A stretch of 7,209 bases of DNA from an uncultured Selenomonadales bacterium. Its GTDB lineage: Bacteria; Bacillota_C; Negativicutes; Selenomonadales; Selenomonadaceae. The stretch spans positions 1 through 7,209 of the forward strand of contig CAMJNB010000062.1 of the NCBI GenBank assembly GCA_946407175.1, read 5' to 3'. The stretch's first letter is position 1. Each line of letters starts with the position of its first letter. The notes beneath the pieces were generated by a model. The model was not told the DNA's origin. It saw only the letters and a program-made list of their open reading frames with translations, and ran no database searches. The translations under genes and the position numbers were made by a program. Positions 1 through 4,458 of this stretch are shown here, piece by piece.

Positions 1-154
1 TCGCGTCTTTGACTTCCTGCGCTTTCGCCAAGTTACCGGCAAAGTTTATTGCAATTTTTGCGCCGAGACTTGACAGCTTTAAGGCAATGGCACGACCTAT
101 TCCGCGTGACGCGCCTGTTACCAGCGCAGACTTTCCTGCCAAACTTTTTTCCAA
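1..154 (-). CDS. fabG: 3-oxoacyl-ACP reductase FabG-like, N-terminal part
   Basis: Only the first 51 codons are present; the gene continues past the left edge. The protein opens with the NAD(P)-binding Rossmann motif of short-chain dehydrogenases, TGASRGIG at residues 13-20, followed by helix residues [13 protein letters not shown] and then INFAGN at 36-41. The last stretch resembles the N-Y-S/A-G-N segment of FabG, the NADPH-dependent enzyme that reduces 3-oxoacyl-ACP in fatty acid elongation in the cytosol. The catalytic Ser-Tyr-Lys lies outside the window, so another short-chain dehydrogenase cannot be excluded. The chosen start is TTG at 154, eight bases after GGAGG (163-167). An in-frame ATG at 184 has no SD and lies inside the spacer of the predicted promoter, so it is unlikely. 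The gene is co-directional with the ribosomal cluster but separated by 152 nt and seems to have its own promoter. Confidence 0.82.
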   Translation of the reverse strand, partial: MEKSLAGKSALVTGASRGIGRAIALKLSSLGAKIAINFAGNLAKAQEVKDA

Positions 155-162
155 ACTTTTCG

Positions 163-167
163 CCTCC
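163..167 (-). promoter_or_regulatory. Shine-Dalgarno of fabG-like gene
   Basis: GGAGG on the minus strand ends eight bases before TTG 154. It decides the TTG start over the upstream in-frame ATG at 184, which has no SD. It lies just downstream of the predicted transcription start, so the leader would be very short (about 14 nt). Confidence 0.75.
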
Positions 168-174
168 GCGCAAA

Positions 175-203
175 AATATAGCATAAACTATTCAACTTGT
201 CCA
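175..203 (-). promoter_or_regulatory. Sigma-70/SigA-type promoter for fabG-like gene
   Basis: On the minus strand a -35 box TGGACA (203-198, five of six matches to TTGACA) is followed by exactly 17 bases and a -10 box TATATT (180-175, five of six matches to TATAAT). TGC directly precedes the -10 and forms an extended -10 motif. Transcription would begin near 168, immediately before the GGAGG at 163-167. This is a match to the known consensus; the activity is inferred. Confidence 0.65.
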
Positions 204-228
204 CTATTTCATAGAAATTGAAAATTTT

Positions 229-280
229 CTAAAAAATAGCTTTTAATTCTTTCACGAATTTTTCAAAGTTATTTTTTTAG
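229..280 (-). terminator. Extended AT-rich hairpin, candidate terminator after rplQ
   Basis: The segments 229-243 (plus strand CTAAAAAATAGCTTT) and 265-280 (AAAGTTATTTTTTTAG) are inverted repeats with one bulged base and one imperfect pair. A second small stem, AATTC (245-249) with GAATT (256-260), lies in the loop. On the minus strand the 3' arm contains a run of six T, so transcription out of rplQ would meet a hairpin and a U tract within the arm. It is poor in G and C, so it is weaker than a classical intrinsic terminator. It begins 26 nt past the rplQ stop and ends 26 nt before the predicted fabG promoter, a sensible place to end the operon. It could also work from the other side, as the other arm has seven T. 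Confidence 0.4.
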
Positions 281-284
281 CTTT

Positions 285-317
285 CAAACTTAGTCGACAA
301 CCAAACTTAGTCCACAA
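285..317 (-). repeat. 17-nt tandem duplication across the rplQ stop codon
   Basis: The 11-base word CAAACTTAGTC (plus strand) occurs at 285-295 and again at 302-312, a period of 17. Including flanks, about 14 of 17 bases agree. The right copy contains the rplQ stop codon (307-309). A degenerate third relative, CAACTTGTCCAC, lies at 193-204 over the -35 box of the fabG promoter. A small slippage duplication is the simplest reading. Confidence 0.55.
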
Positions 318-648
318 GCTCCATCAAAACCATAGGAGCGGCATCACCGCGACGCGGACCGAGCTTTAAAATACGAGTGTAGCCGCCTTCACGCGAATTG
401 AACTTTTGCGGCATTTCTTCAAAAATTTTATGTACCACGACATCATTGCCGACCATTTGAATAGCCTGACGGCGAGCGCTTAAATCTCCGCGCTTTGCAA
501 GGGTAACCACTTTATCGGCGAATTTGCGAAGTTCCTTAGCCTTAGCTTCGGTAGTTTCAATTCGACCATAAGTGAAAAATACGGCGAGGAGAGATTTAAA
601 AAGAGCCTTGCGCGCGCCGCTGTTCCTGCCGAGTTTTCTATAACTCAT
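307..648 (-). CDS. rplQ: 50S ribosomal protein L17
   Basis: The 113-residue product is bL17, a large-subunit protein near the polypeptide exit region. It has the family's N-terminus [20 protein letters not shown], the conserved [18 protein letters not shown] block (residues 29-46), [12 protein letters not shown] (49-60) and the C-terminal signature [19 protein letters not shown] (88-106). It is slightly shorter than the roughly 120 residues usual in Bacillus because the segment around residues 68-85 is compact. The ATG at 648 is preceded by GAGGA (655-659) seven bases away, inside the 15-nt gap after rpoA, so the two are probably co-translated. It is the last gene of the alpha-operon half, and an AT-rich hairpin follows. 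Identity is certain from the signature blocks. Confidence 0.98.
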   Translation of the reverse strand: MSYRKLGRNSGARKALFKSLLAVFFTYGRIETTEAKAKELRKFADKVVTLAKRGDLSARRQAIQMVGNDVVVHKIFEEMPQKFNSREGGYTRILKLGPRRGDAAPMVLMELVD

Positions 649-663
649 TGCAATTCCTCACTT

Positions 664-1743
664 CTAAATATCAATATCGCTGTCAATATGCACGCTGGGC
701 TTAAGTGACAAGCCGATATCTTCAAGTTTATTTTTAACTTCGTCCAAAGATTTTCTGCCGAGATTGCGAACCTTCATCATATCTTCTTCGGTCTTGTTGA
801 CCAAATCGCCGACATAATCAATTCCCGCACGCTTAAGGCAGTTAAACGACCGCACCGAAAGATCCAAATCCTCAATCGTCATATCCAAAATTTTTGTAGC
901 CTTATCTTCCGGCGAAGCAGGCGCGTCCGTAGCCGCCGCTACCTCTGTCTGCGTATCTTCCTCAATAACCGGTTCATCTTCCACAAAACCTTGCATAGAC
1001 TGGAAAAGTTTCAAGCGATTTATCAAAATGTCCGCCGCTTTTGCAACTGCCTCGTCCGGCTTAACCGTGCCGTTTGTCCAAACTTCCAAAATCAGCTTGT
1101 CATAGTCCATTTCGTTGCCTACGCGCGTGTCTTGAACTTCGTAGTTTACGCGAAGAACCGGCGAAAAAATGGAGTCAATGGGAATGGTACCGATAACGTC
1201 ATCAGGCTTTTTATTTCTCTCCGCCTCGACGTAACCGAAATTCTTTTCAACTTTCATTTCCATTCTAAGCTGACCGTCGGCATTCAGTGTGGCAATGTGC
1301 AGATTGGGATTTACAACCTCAACATCGGCGTCACAAATGACATCTGCGCCGGTAATTTCTATGTCGGACTTTTCAGCGTGCCGCTTTTTGCGTGATTCGT
1401 CGGAGTCAATTCTGATTATGTAGGGAATTTCTTCCTCCGGATTTTCGGGATTGACGTGATTGGTGCCGAGAATTTTAAGATACAGTTGCTTGATATTCAA
1501 AACTATGTTCGTAATATCTTCGCGAACGCCGGGCAAAGTGGAAAATTCGTGCAGTACGCCGTCAATTTTTATTGAAGTGACCGCCGCGCCTTCCAATGAC
1601 GCCAAAAGCATACGGCGCAAACTGTTTCCGATCGTGTGACCGTAGCCGCGTTCCAAAGGTTCGCAGGAAAATTTGCCGTAGTCTGAACGAACTTCAATTG
1701 ATTCTATCTTCGGTTCAATTTTAGATTTTTCATTGTCTGCCAT
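664..1743 (-). CDS. rpoA: DNA-directed RNA polymerase subunit alpha
   Basis: This encodes a 359-residue alpha subunit, whose dimer nucleates assembly of RNA polymerase. The N-terminal domain shows YGKFSCEPLERGYGHTIGNS (residues 22-41), LRRMLLASLEGAAVTSI (42-58) and DGVLHEFSTLPGVREDI (61-77). The C-terminal domain (about 285-346), which contacts UP-element DNA and activators, shows DLSVRSFNCLKRAGI (294-308) and EEDMMKVRNLGRKSL (319-333). An acidic Ala-rich linker (about 250-284) joins them. The protein is longer than the 314 residues of Bacillus subtilis alpha: about 20 extra residues lie between roughly 93 and 130, and there is a short C-terminal tail (347-359). ATG 1743 is preferred over an in-frame GTG at 1764, because AAAGGGG (1755-1761) precedes the ATG whereas the GTG has no SD. 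The spacer after rpsD is 57 nt. Confidence 0.97.
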   Translation of the reverse strand: MADNEKSKIEPKIESIEVRSDYGKFSCEPLERGYGHTIGNSLRRMLLASLEGAAVTSIKIDGVLHEFSTLPGVREDITNIVLNIKQLYLKILGTNHVNPENPEEEIPYIIRIDSDESRKKRHAEKSDIEITGADVICDADVEVVNPNLHIATLNADGQLRMEMKVEKNFGYVEAERNKKPDDVIGTIPIDSIFSPVLRVNYEVQDTRVGNEMDYDKLILEVWTNGTVKPDEAVAKAADILINRLKLFQSMQGFVEDEPVIEEDTQTEVAAATDAPASPEDKATKILDMTIEDLDLSVRSFNCLKRAGIDYVGDLVNKTEEDMMKVRNLGRKSLDEVKNKLEDIGLSLKPSVHIDSDIDI

Positions 1744-1754
1744 TAAGAGTACTA

Positions 1755-1761
1755 CCCCTTT
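1755..1761 (-). promoter_or_regulatory. Shine-Dalgarno of rpoA
   Basis: AAAGGGG on the minus strand lies eleven bases before ATG 1743, slightly far but the only SD-like element in the spacer. It overlaps the beginning of the longer GTG-started frame (GTG at 1764), arguing that the 7-residue extension is not translated. Confidence 0.55.
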
Positions 1762-1800
1762 CACTACGCATTATAAATTACGCGCACTATTAGCAGACTG

Positions 1801-2394
1801 TTATCTTGAATATAATTCAACGATTGACTGTTCATTGACCGGCACGTCAATTTCTTCACGCGTAGGAAAGCGTACAACCGAGCCTTTAAGGTTAGCCTGA
1901 TCCGATTCAAGCCACGCAGGTGCACTCAAGGCGTTATTCGTCTCCTTAAGCATCTTGAAAATTTCTTTACTCTGACTTTTTTCGCATACTTCTACGACGT
2001 CGCCGGCTTTTATCAGCGCCGACGGGATATCTACGCGCTTGCCGTTCACCGTTATATGTCCGTGCGTTACGAATTGGCGCGCTTGACGGCGCGTATTTGA
2101 AAAACCCAGTCTGAATACCACGTTATCAAGGCGGCGTTCCAACAGTATCAACAGGTTTTCACCGGTTACGCCGGACATTTTACGTGCTTTTTCGTAGTAA
2201 TTGCGGAATTGACGCTCCAAGACGCCGTAAATAAATTTAGCCTTTTGCTTTTCTTTAAGCTGAATTGCGTATTCACTGATTTTACGCATTGTGCGATGCG
2301 CATTTCTTTTGGATTTGCGGCTACGTCCGATGAACGCAGGCTCTATTCCCAGTGCGCGGCAACGCTTTAAATCAGGTGTTCTGTCGATTGCCAT
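1801..2394 (-). CDS. rpsD: 30S ribosomal protein S4
   Basis: This 197-residue uS4 binds 16S rRNA early in small-subunit assembly. The N-terminal region ([15 protein letters not shown], residues 5-19) has one cysteine and lacks the four-Cys zinc site of some S4 proteins, so it is the zinc-free type. [22 protein letters not shown] (49-70) is the conserved middle block. The S4 RNA-binding domain begins at about residue 87, with [12 protein letters not shown] (87-98) and [21 protein letters not shown] (105-125). Two ATGs compete: ATG 2400 lies only two bases from the AGGAG, while ATG 2394 lies eight bases from it and gives the usual MAIDRTP start, so I chose 2394. In many bacteria S4 represses its own operon through a leader structure. 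Here the 77-nt spacer upstream is filled by a heptamer array instead, with no evidence of an S4-binding site. Confidence 0.97.
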   Translation of the reverse strand: MAIDRTPDLKRCRALGIEPAFIGRSRKSKRNAHRTMRKISEYAIQLKEKQKAKFIYGVLERQFRNYYEKARKMSGVTGENLLILLERRLDNVVFRLGFSNTRRQARQFVTHGHITVNGKRVDIPSALIKAGDVVEVCEKSQSKEIFKMLKETNNALSAPAWLESDQANLKGSVVRFPTREEIDVPVNEQSIVELYSR

Positions 2395-2402
2395 TAACAT
2401 TT

Positions 2403-2407
2403 CTCCT
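2403..2407 (-). promoter_or_regulatory. Shine-Dalgarno of rpsD
   Basis: AGGAG on the minus strand lies two bases before ATG 2400 and eight before ATG 2394. The normal spacing selects ATG 2394. The heptamer array begins five bases upstream, at 2412. Confidence 0.8.
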
Positions 2408-2411
2408 TTTT

Positions 2412-2475
2412 TAGTTGCTAGTTACTAGTTGCTAGTTGATAGTTACTAGTTGCTAGCGATCTAGCTACTAATTAC
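2412..2475. repeat. Heptamer tandem array, TAGTTRC type (rpsK-rpsD spacer)
   Basis: On the plus strand six consecutive 7-nt units start at 2412, 2419, 2426, 2433, 2440 and 2447: TAGTTGC, TAGTTAC, TAGTTGC, TAGTTGA, TAGTTAC, TAGTTGC. Degenerate units continue through 2475 (TAGCGATC, TAGCTAC, TAATTAC), the last reaching into the rpsK stop codon (2472-2474). Unit junctions form CTAG, which is self-complementary; bases 2418-2456 fold symmetrically about 2437 with CTAG pairing to CTAG. The array fills nearly all the space between the rpsK stop and the rpsD SD. No ORF or promoter is visible in it. Confidence 0.9.
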
Positions 2476-2864
2476 ACTCTTCTGCGTTTGGGCGGACGGC
2501 ATCCATTGTGCGGAATGGGCGTCACGTCTTTAATCATATTGACTTCAAGCCCGGTAGCCTGCAGAGAACGAATTGCCGCCTCACGACCGGCGCCCGGTCC
2601 CTTTACATAAACTTCTACCTGCTTTAATCCGTGTTCCATTGCCGCCTTTGCCGCTACTTCCGCCGCCTGCTGAGCCGCAAACGGTGTACTTTTACGCGAT
2701 CCGCGAAAGCCTAAACCGCCCGCTGACGCCCATGACAAGGCATTTCCGCCTTTATCCGTTATCGTGACAATCGTGTTATTGAAAGTGGAGCTGATATGCG
2801 CCACGCCGTATTCTATATTCTTGCGGACTTTTTTCTTTGCACGAACTGTTCTTTTCGTTGCCAA
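2472..2864 (-). CDS. rpsK: 30S ribosomal protein S11
   Basis: This 130-residue uS11 lies on the platform of the small subunit near the mRNA exit and the Shine-Dalgarno helix. Conserved blocks are [18 protein letters not shown] (residues 20-37), [20 protein letters not shown] (44-63), [18 protein letters not shown] (85-102) and the terminal [17 protein letters not shown] (114-130). Length is normal. The start codon is TTG at 2864, the only one giving the expected MATKR start, with GGGAGG (2874-2879) nine bases upstream. The 93-nt spacer towards rpsM and the 77-nt spacer towards rpsD are both occupied by heptamer arrays, so this gene is bracketed by repeats. The coding sequence itself looks ordinary. 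Confidence 0.97.
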   Translation of the reverse strand: MATKRTVRAKKKVRKNIEYGVAHISSTFNNTIVTITDKGGNALSWASAGGLGFRGSRKSTPFAAQQAAEVAAKAAMEHGLKQVEVYVKGPGAGREAAIRSLQATGLEVNMIKDVTPIPHNGCRPPKRRRV

Positions 2865-2873
2865 CTACTTAAT

Positions 2874-2879
2874 CCTCCC
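2874..2879 (-). promoter_or_regulatory. Shine-Dalgarno of rpsK
   Basis: GGGAGG on the minus strand lies nine bases before TTG 2864 and supports this non-ATG start. The repeat hairpin ends five bases upstream of it, at 2885, close enough that folding could influence ribosome access (inference). Confidence 0.8.
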
Positions 2880-2883
2880 TTTT

Positions 2884-2953
2884 TGAGCTTCGAGCTTCGA
2901 GCTTTGAGCTTTGAGAATAAAACTCTACGCTGTAAGCTCTAAGCTCCAAGCTT
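2884..2953. repeat. Palindromic heptamer array, YGAGCTT/YAAGCTY type (rpsM-rpsK spacer)
   Basis: Ten 7-nt registers run without a break from 2884 to 2953. The first four are TGAGCTT, CGAGCTT, CGAGCTT, TGAGCTT; the last three are TAAGCTC, TAAGCTC, CAAGCTT; the three in the middle are degenerate. The two halves are inverted: GAGCTT at 2892 and 2899 pair perfectly with AAGCTC at 2941 and 2934, GAGCTT at 2885 pairs with AAGCTT at 2948 (one G-T), and GAG 2913-2915 pairs with CTC 2923-2925. The loop is seven bases (2916-2922). Mismatched single bases fall exactly every seven positions. No T tract follows the hairpin on the coding strand, so it does not look like a terminator. Confidence 0.92.
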
Positions 2954-2957
2954 GCAC

Positions 2958-3329
2958 CTACTCTTTCTTCTTGCCTTGTACCAGCTTTTTCGGTCCTTTG
3001 CGCGTTCTCGCATTGTTTTTCGTGTTTTGTCCGCGTACCGGAAGTCCAAGTCTGTGGCGGCGTCCGCGATAGCAGCCAATATCTATGAGTCGCTTGATGT
3101 CCATCTGTATGTCGCGGCGAAGGTCTCCTTCTACCACGTACTTATGATCTATTACATCACGAAGTTTTACTACTTCGTCGTCCGTGAGGTCTTTTGACTT
3201 GGTATCGGGATTGATTCCCGTTTCCGCCAATATCTTTTTCGACGTCGACAACCCGATTCCAAAAATATACGTCAATGCGTATTCCATTCTTTTCTCACGC
3301 GGCAAATCTACACCGGCTATACGTGCCAT
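2958..3329 (-). CDS. rpsM: 30S ribosomal protein S13
   Basis: This 123-residue uS13 sits in the head of the small subunit and contacts the 50S subunit and P-site tRNA. It begins [19 protein letters not shown], has the helix-turn-helix segment [20 protein letters not shown] (residues 20-39), the [19 protein letters not shown] block (83-101) and the basic tail [13 protein letters not shown] that reaches toward tRNA. Length is typical. ATG 3329 is served by GAGGAGGTGA (3337-3346), the strongest SD in the window, ten bases from the start counted from GGAGG. It follows rpmJ after 25 nt and opens the rpsM-rpsK-rpsD-rpoA-rplQ block. The stop is TAG; the heptamer array ends four bases beyond it. Confidence 0.98.
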   Translation of the reverse strand: MARIAGVDLPREKRMEYALTYIFGIGLSTSKKILAETGINPDTKSKDLTDDEVVKLRDVIDHKYVVEGDLRRDIQMDIKRLIDIGCYRGRRHRLGLPVRGQNTKNNARTRKGPKKLVQGKKKE

Positions 3330-3336
3330 TAAATTT

Positions 3337-3346
3337 TCACCTCCTC
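3337..3346 (-). promoter_or_regulatory. Full-length Shine-Dalgarno of rpsM
   Basis: GAGGAGGTGA on the minus strand contains the full AGGAGGTGA complement of the 16S rRNA 3' end. It is the best match in the window and predicts strong, independent initiation at the first gene of the alpha-operon block. Confidence 0.85.
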
Positions 3347-3354
3347 AAAAAATT

Positions 3355-3468
3355 TTAACCTTGACGCTGTTTGTGTTTGGGATTTTCACAAATAACCATT
3401 ACGCGACCTTTGCGCTTAATAATTTTGCACTTGTCGCACATTTTTTTTACTGAAGGTCTGACTTTCAA
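3355..3468 (-). CDS. rpmJ: 50S ribosomal protein L36, zinc-binding form
   Basis: A 37-residue bL36, too small and with too unusual a start for simple ORF calling. The translation after the TTG start is [19 protein letters not shown] for residues 2-20, then [17 protein letters not shown] (21-37). It carries the zinc-ribbon ligands Cys11, Cys14, Cys27 and His32, so this is the Zn-containing (C+) type. Bacteria that also carry a Zn-free paralogue can switch under zinc limitation; no paralogue is visible here. The TTG at 3468 aligns exactly with the family's first Met and is preceded by AAGGAGG (3477-3483) at eight bases. It lies 20 nt after infA and 25 nt before rpsM, the usual infA-rpmJ-rpsM order. 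Confidence 0.97.
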   Translation of the reverse strand: MKVRPSVKKMCDKCKIIKRKGRVMVICENPKHKQRQG

Positions 3469-3476
3469 AGTTACTG

Positions 3477-3483
3477 CCTCCTT
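3477..3483 (-). promoter_or_regulatory. Shine-Dalgarno of rpmJ
   Basis: AAGGAGG on the minus strand, eight bases before TTG 3468, fixes the non-ATG start of this very short gene. The next in-frame ATG (residue 10) would remove the conserved KVRPSVKK start. Confidence 0.85.
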
Positions 3484-3488
3484 TATTT

Positions 3489-3707
3489 TTATTTAAAGCG
3501 ATAAGTTATTCTGCCGCGCGTCAGATCGTACGGCGTAAGTTCGATAGTCACTTTGTCGCCGGGCAAAATGCGGATAAAGTTCATTCTGATCTTGCCGGAA
3601 ACGTGCGCCAACACTACGTGTCCGTTTTCAAGCTGGACTTGAAACATAGCATTGGGAAGAGCCTCAACCACTGTGCCTTCAACTTCGATTACGTCTTGCT
3701 TTGACAT
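3489..3707 (-). CDS. infA: Translation initiation factor IF-1
   Basis: This 72-residue protein is IF-1, which occupies the ribosomal A site during initiation and helps IF-2 and IF-3. It is a single OB-fold: [20 protein letters not shown] (residues 1-20), [20 protein letters not shown] (22-41), [20 protein letters not shown] (47-66) and the ITYRFK end. Length is exactly the family norm. ATG 3707 is preceded by GAGG (3717-3720) nine bases upstream, located between the adk stop (TGA at 3724-3726) and the start; the gap to adk is 16 nt. In many Firmicutes map, and sometimes a KOW-domain gene, lie between adk and infA; here neither is present. Confidence 0.98.
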   Translation of the reverse strand: MSKQDVIEVEGTVVEALPNAMFQVQLENGHVVLAHVSGKIRMNFIRILPGDKVTIELTPYDLTRGRITYRFK

Positions 3708-3723
3708 ATGTCTATACCTCGAT

Positions 3724-4377
3724 TCAATTTTTCACCGAGAGCAAAACGTTTTCAAGTTCTTCGGTGACTTTATCAATAGCCTGCCTGCCGTCAATTTCAA
3801 CGTACAAGCCGACATTTTTGTAGTAGTCGATTAAAGGGCGCGTAGATTCTTCATAAACACTGAGACGCTTTGTCATAGTCTGTTCATTGTCGTCTGCACG
3901 CTGATAGAGTTGACCGCCGCATTTATCACACTCATCCTTCACCTTAGGAGCATTGAACTTTACGTGGTAGGTGGCGCCGCAATTCTTACAAATACGCCTG
4001 CCAACCGCACGTTCAATTAAATTTTCCGCCGGTACGTGAATGTTTAAAACCTTAGTCAACTTCAAATTTAAATCGCTTAAAATCTTTTCAAGAGCCTTAG
4101 CCTGCTCGACTGTACGCGGAAAGCCGTCCAAAATGAAACCGTTTTTGCAGTCATCTTTAGCCAATCTCTCACGCACAATACCTACAGTGACTTCGTCCGG
4201 CACCAATGTACCTGCATCCATACAAGCCTTAGCCTTTTTGCCGAGTTCGGTACCTTCCTTGACTGCCGCGCGGAACATATCGCCCGTTGCAATTTGCGGA
4301 ATTTTAAATTTTTCAACCAATTTGACCGCCTGCGTACCTTTTCCGGCGCCGGGAGGTCCCATTAATAAAATTTGCAT
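3724..4377 (-). CDS. adk: Adenylate kinase, zinc-LID type
   Basis: The 217-residue enzyme interconverts ATP + AMP and 2 ADP in the cytosol. The Walker A loop is GPPGAGKGT (residues 7-15); the AMP-binding region includes [10 protein letters not shown] (30-39) and DGFPRT (84-89). The LID (about 127-160) carries Cys130, Cys133, Cys150 and Cys153 in two CxxC pairs, so it is the long, zinc-binding form typical of Gram-positive bacteria. [16 protein letters not shown] (171-186) is the conserved C-terminal block. ATG 4377 is preceded by GGAGG (4385-4389) at seven bases. The 79-nt spacer upstream, after secY, is mostly a heptamer array. Placement between secY and infA is usual for Firmicutes. Confidence 0.98.
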   Translation of the reverse strand: MQILLMGPPGAGKGTQAVKLVEKFKIPQIATGDMFRAAVKEGTELGKKAKACMDAGTLVPDEVTVGIVRERLAKDDCKNGFILDGFPRTVEQAKALEKILSDLNLKLTKVLNIHVPAENLIERAVGRRICKNCGATYHVKFNAPKVKDECDKCGGQLYQRADDNEQTMTKRLSVYEESTRPLIDYYKNVGLYVEIDGRQAIDKVTEELENVLLSVKN

Positions 4378-4394
4378 TTCGTATCCTCCAATTT

Positions 4395-4458
4395 AGCTTA
4401 CAGCTGACAGCTTGCAGCTTACAGGATTCTAAAAGCTAAAAGCTGACAGCTACCAGCT
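4395..4458. repeat. Symmetric heptamer array, AGCTNNN type (secY-adk spacer)
   Basis: Plus-strand units AGCTTAC, AGCTGAC, AGCTTGC, AGCTTAC start at 4395, 4402, 4409 and 4416. After an interruption, AGCTAAA, AGCTGAC, AGCTACC and a final AGCT start at 4434, 4441, 4448 and 4455. The eight AGCT cores are arranged with mirror symmetry about 4426.5, so each can pair with its partner. AGCTG/CAGCT, CAGCTT/AAGCTG and AGCTT/AAGCT helices stack between 4402 and 4451, leaving a 12-base loop. The last core overlaps the secY stop codon (4457-4459) and the first lies six bases upstream of the adk SD. Nothing else is visible in this spacer. Confidence 0.9.

Noticed and set aside
9..221. Plus-strand open frame of 70 codons at the left edge
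   Set aside because: It is antisense to the fabG-like start; the minus strand shows a clear TGASRGIG motif with SD and promoter.
991..1395. Plus-strand open frame of 134 codons
   Set aside because: It is a shadow of rpoA on the opposite strand, with no family resemblance.
1741..1764. GTG 1764 as the rpoA start (7 extra residues)
   Set aside because: No SD precedes it, and the only SD-like sequence lies downstream of it; ATG 1743 gives the usual N-terminus.
1770..1775. TATAAT on the minus strand in the rpsD-rpoA spacer
   Set aside because: A perfect -10 hexamer, but no -35 match 16-18 bases upstream and no TG extension; likely chance in AT-rich sequence, although a weak internal promoter for rpoA cannot be excluded.
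2412..2475. CRISPR array or IS-end interpretation of the repeats
   Set aside because: Units are 7 nt without spacers, and there are no transposase, cas genes or target-site duplications nearby.
2884..2953. Intrinsic terminator between rpsM and rpsK
   Set aside because: The hairpin is followed on the coding strand by an A run and the rpsK SD, not by a T tract, and rpsK has no obvious promoter of its own.
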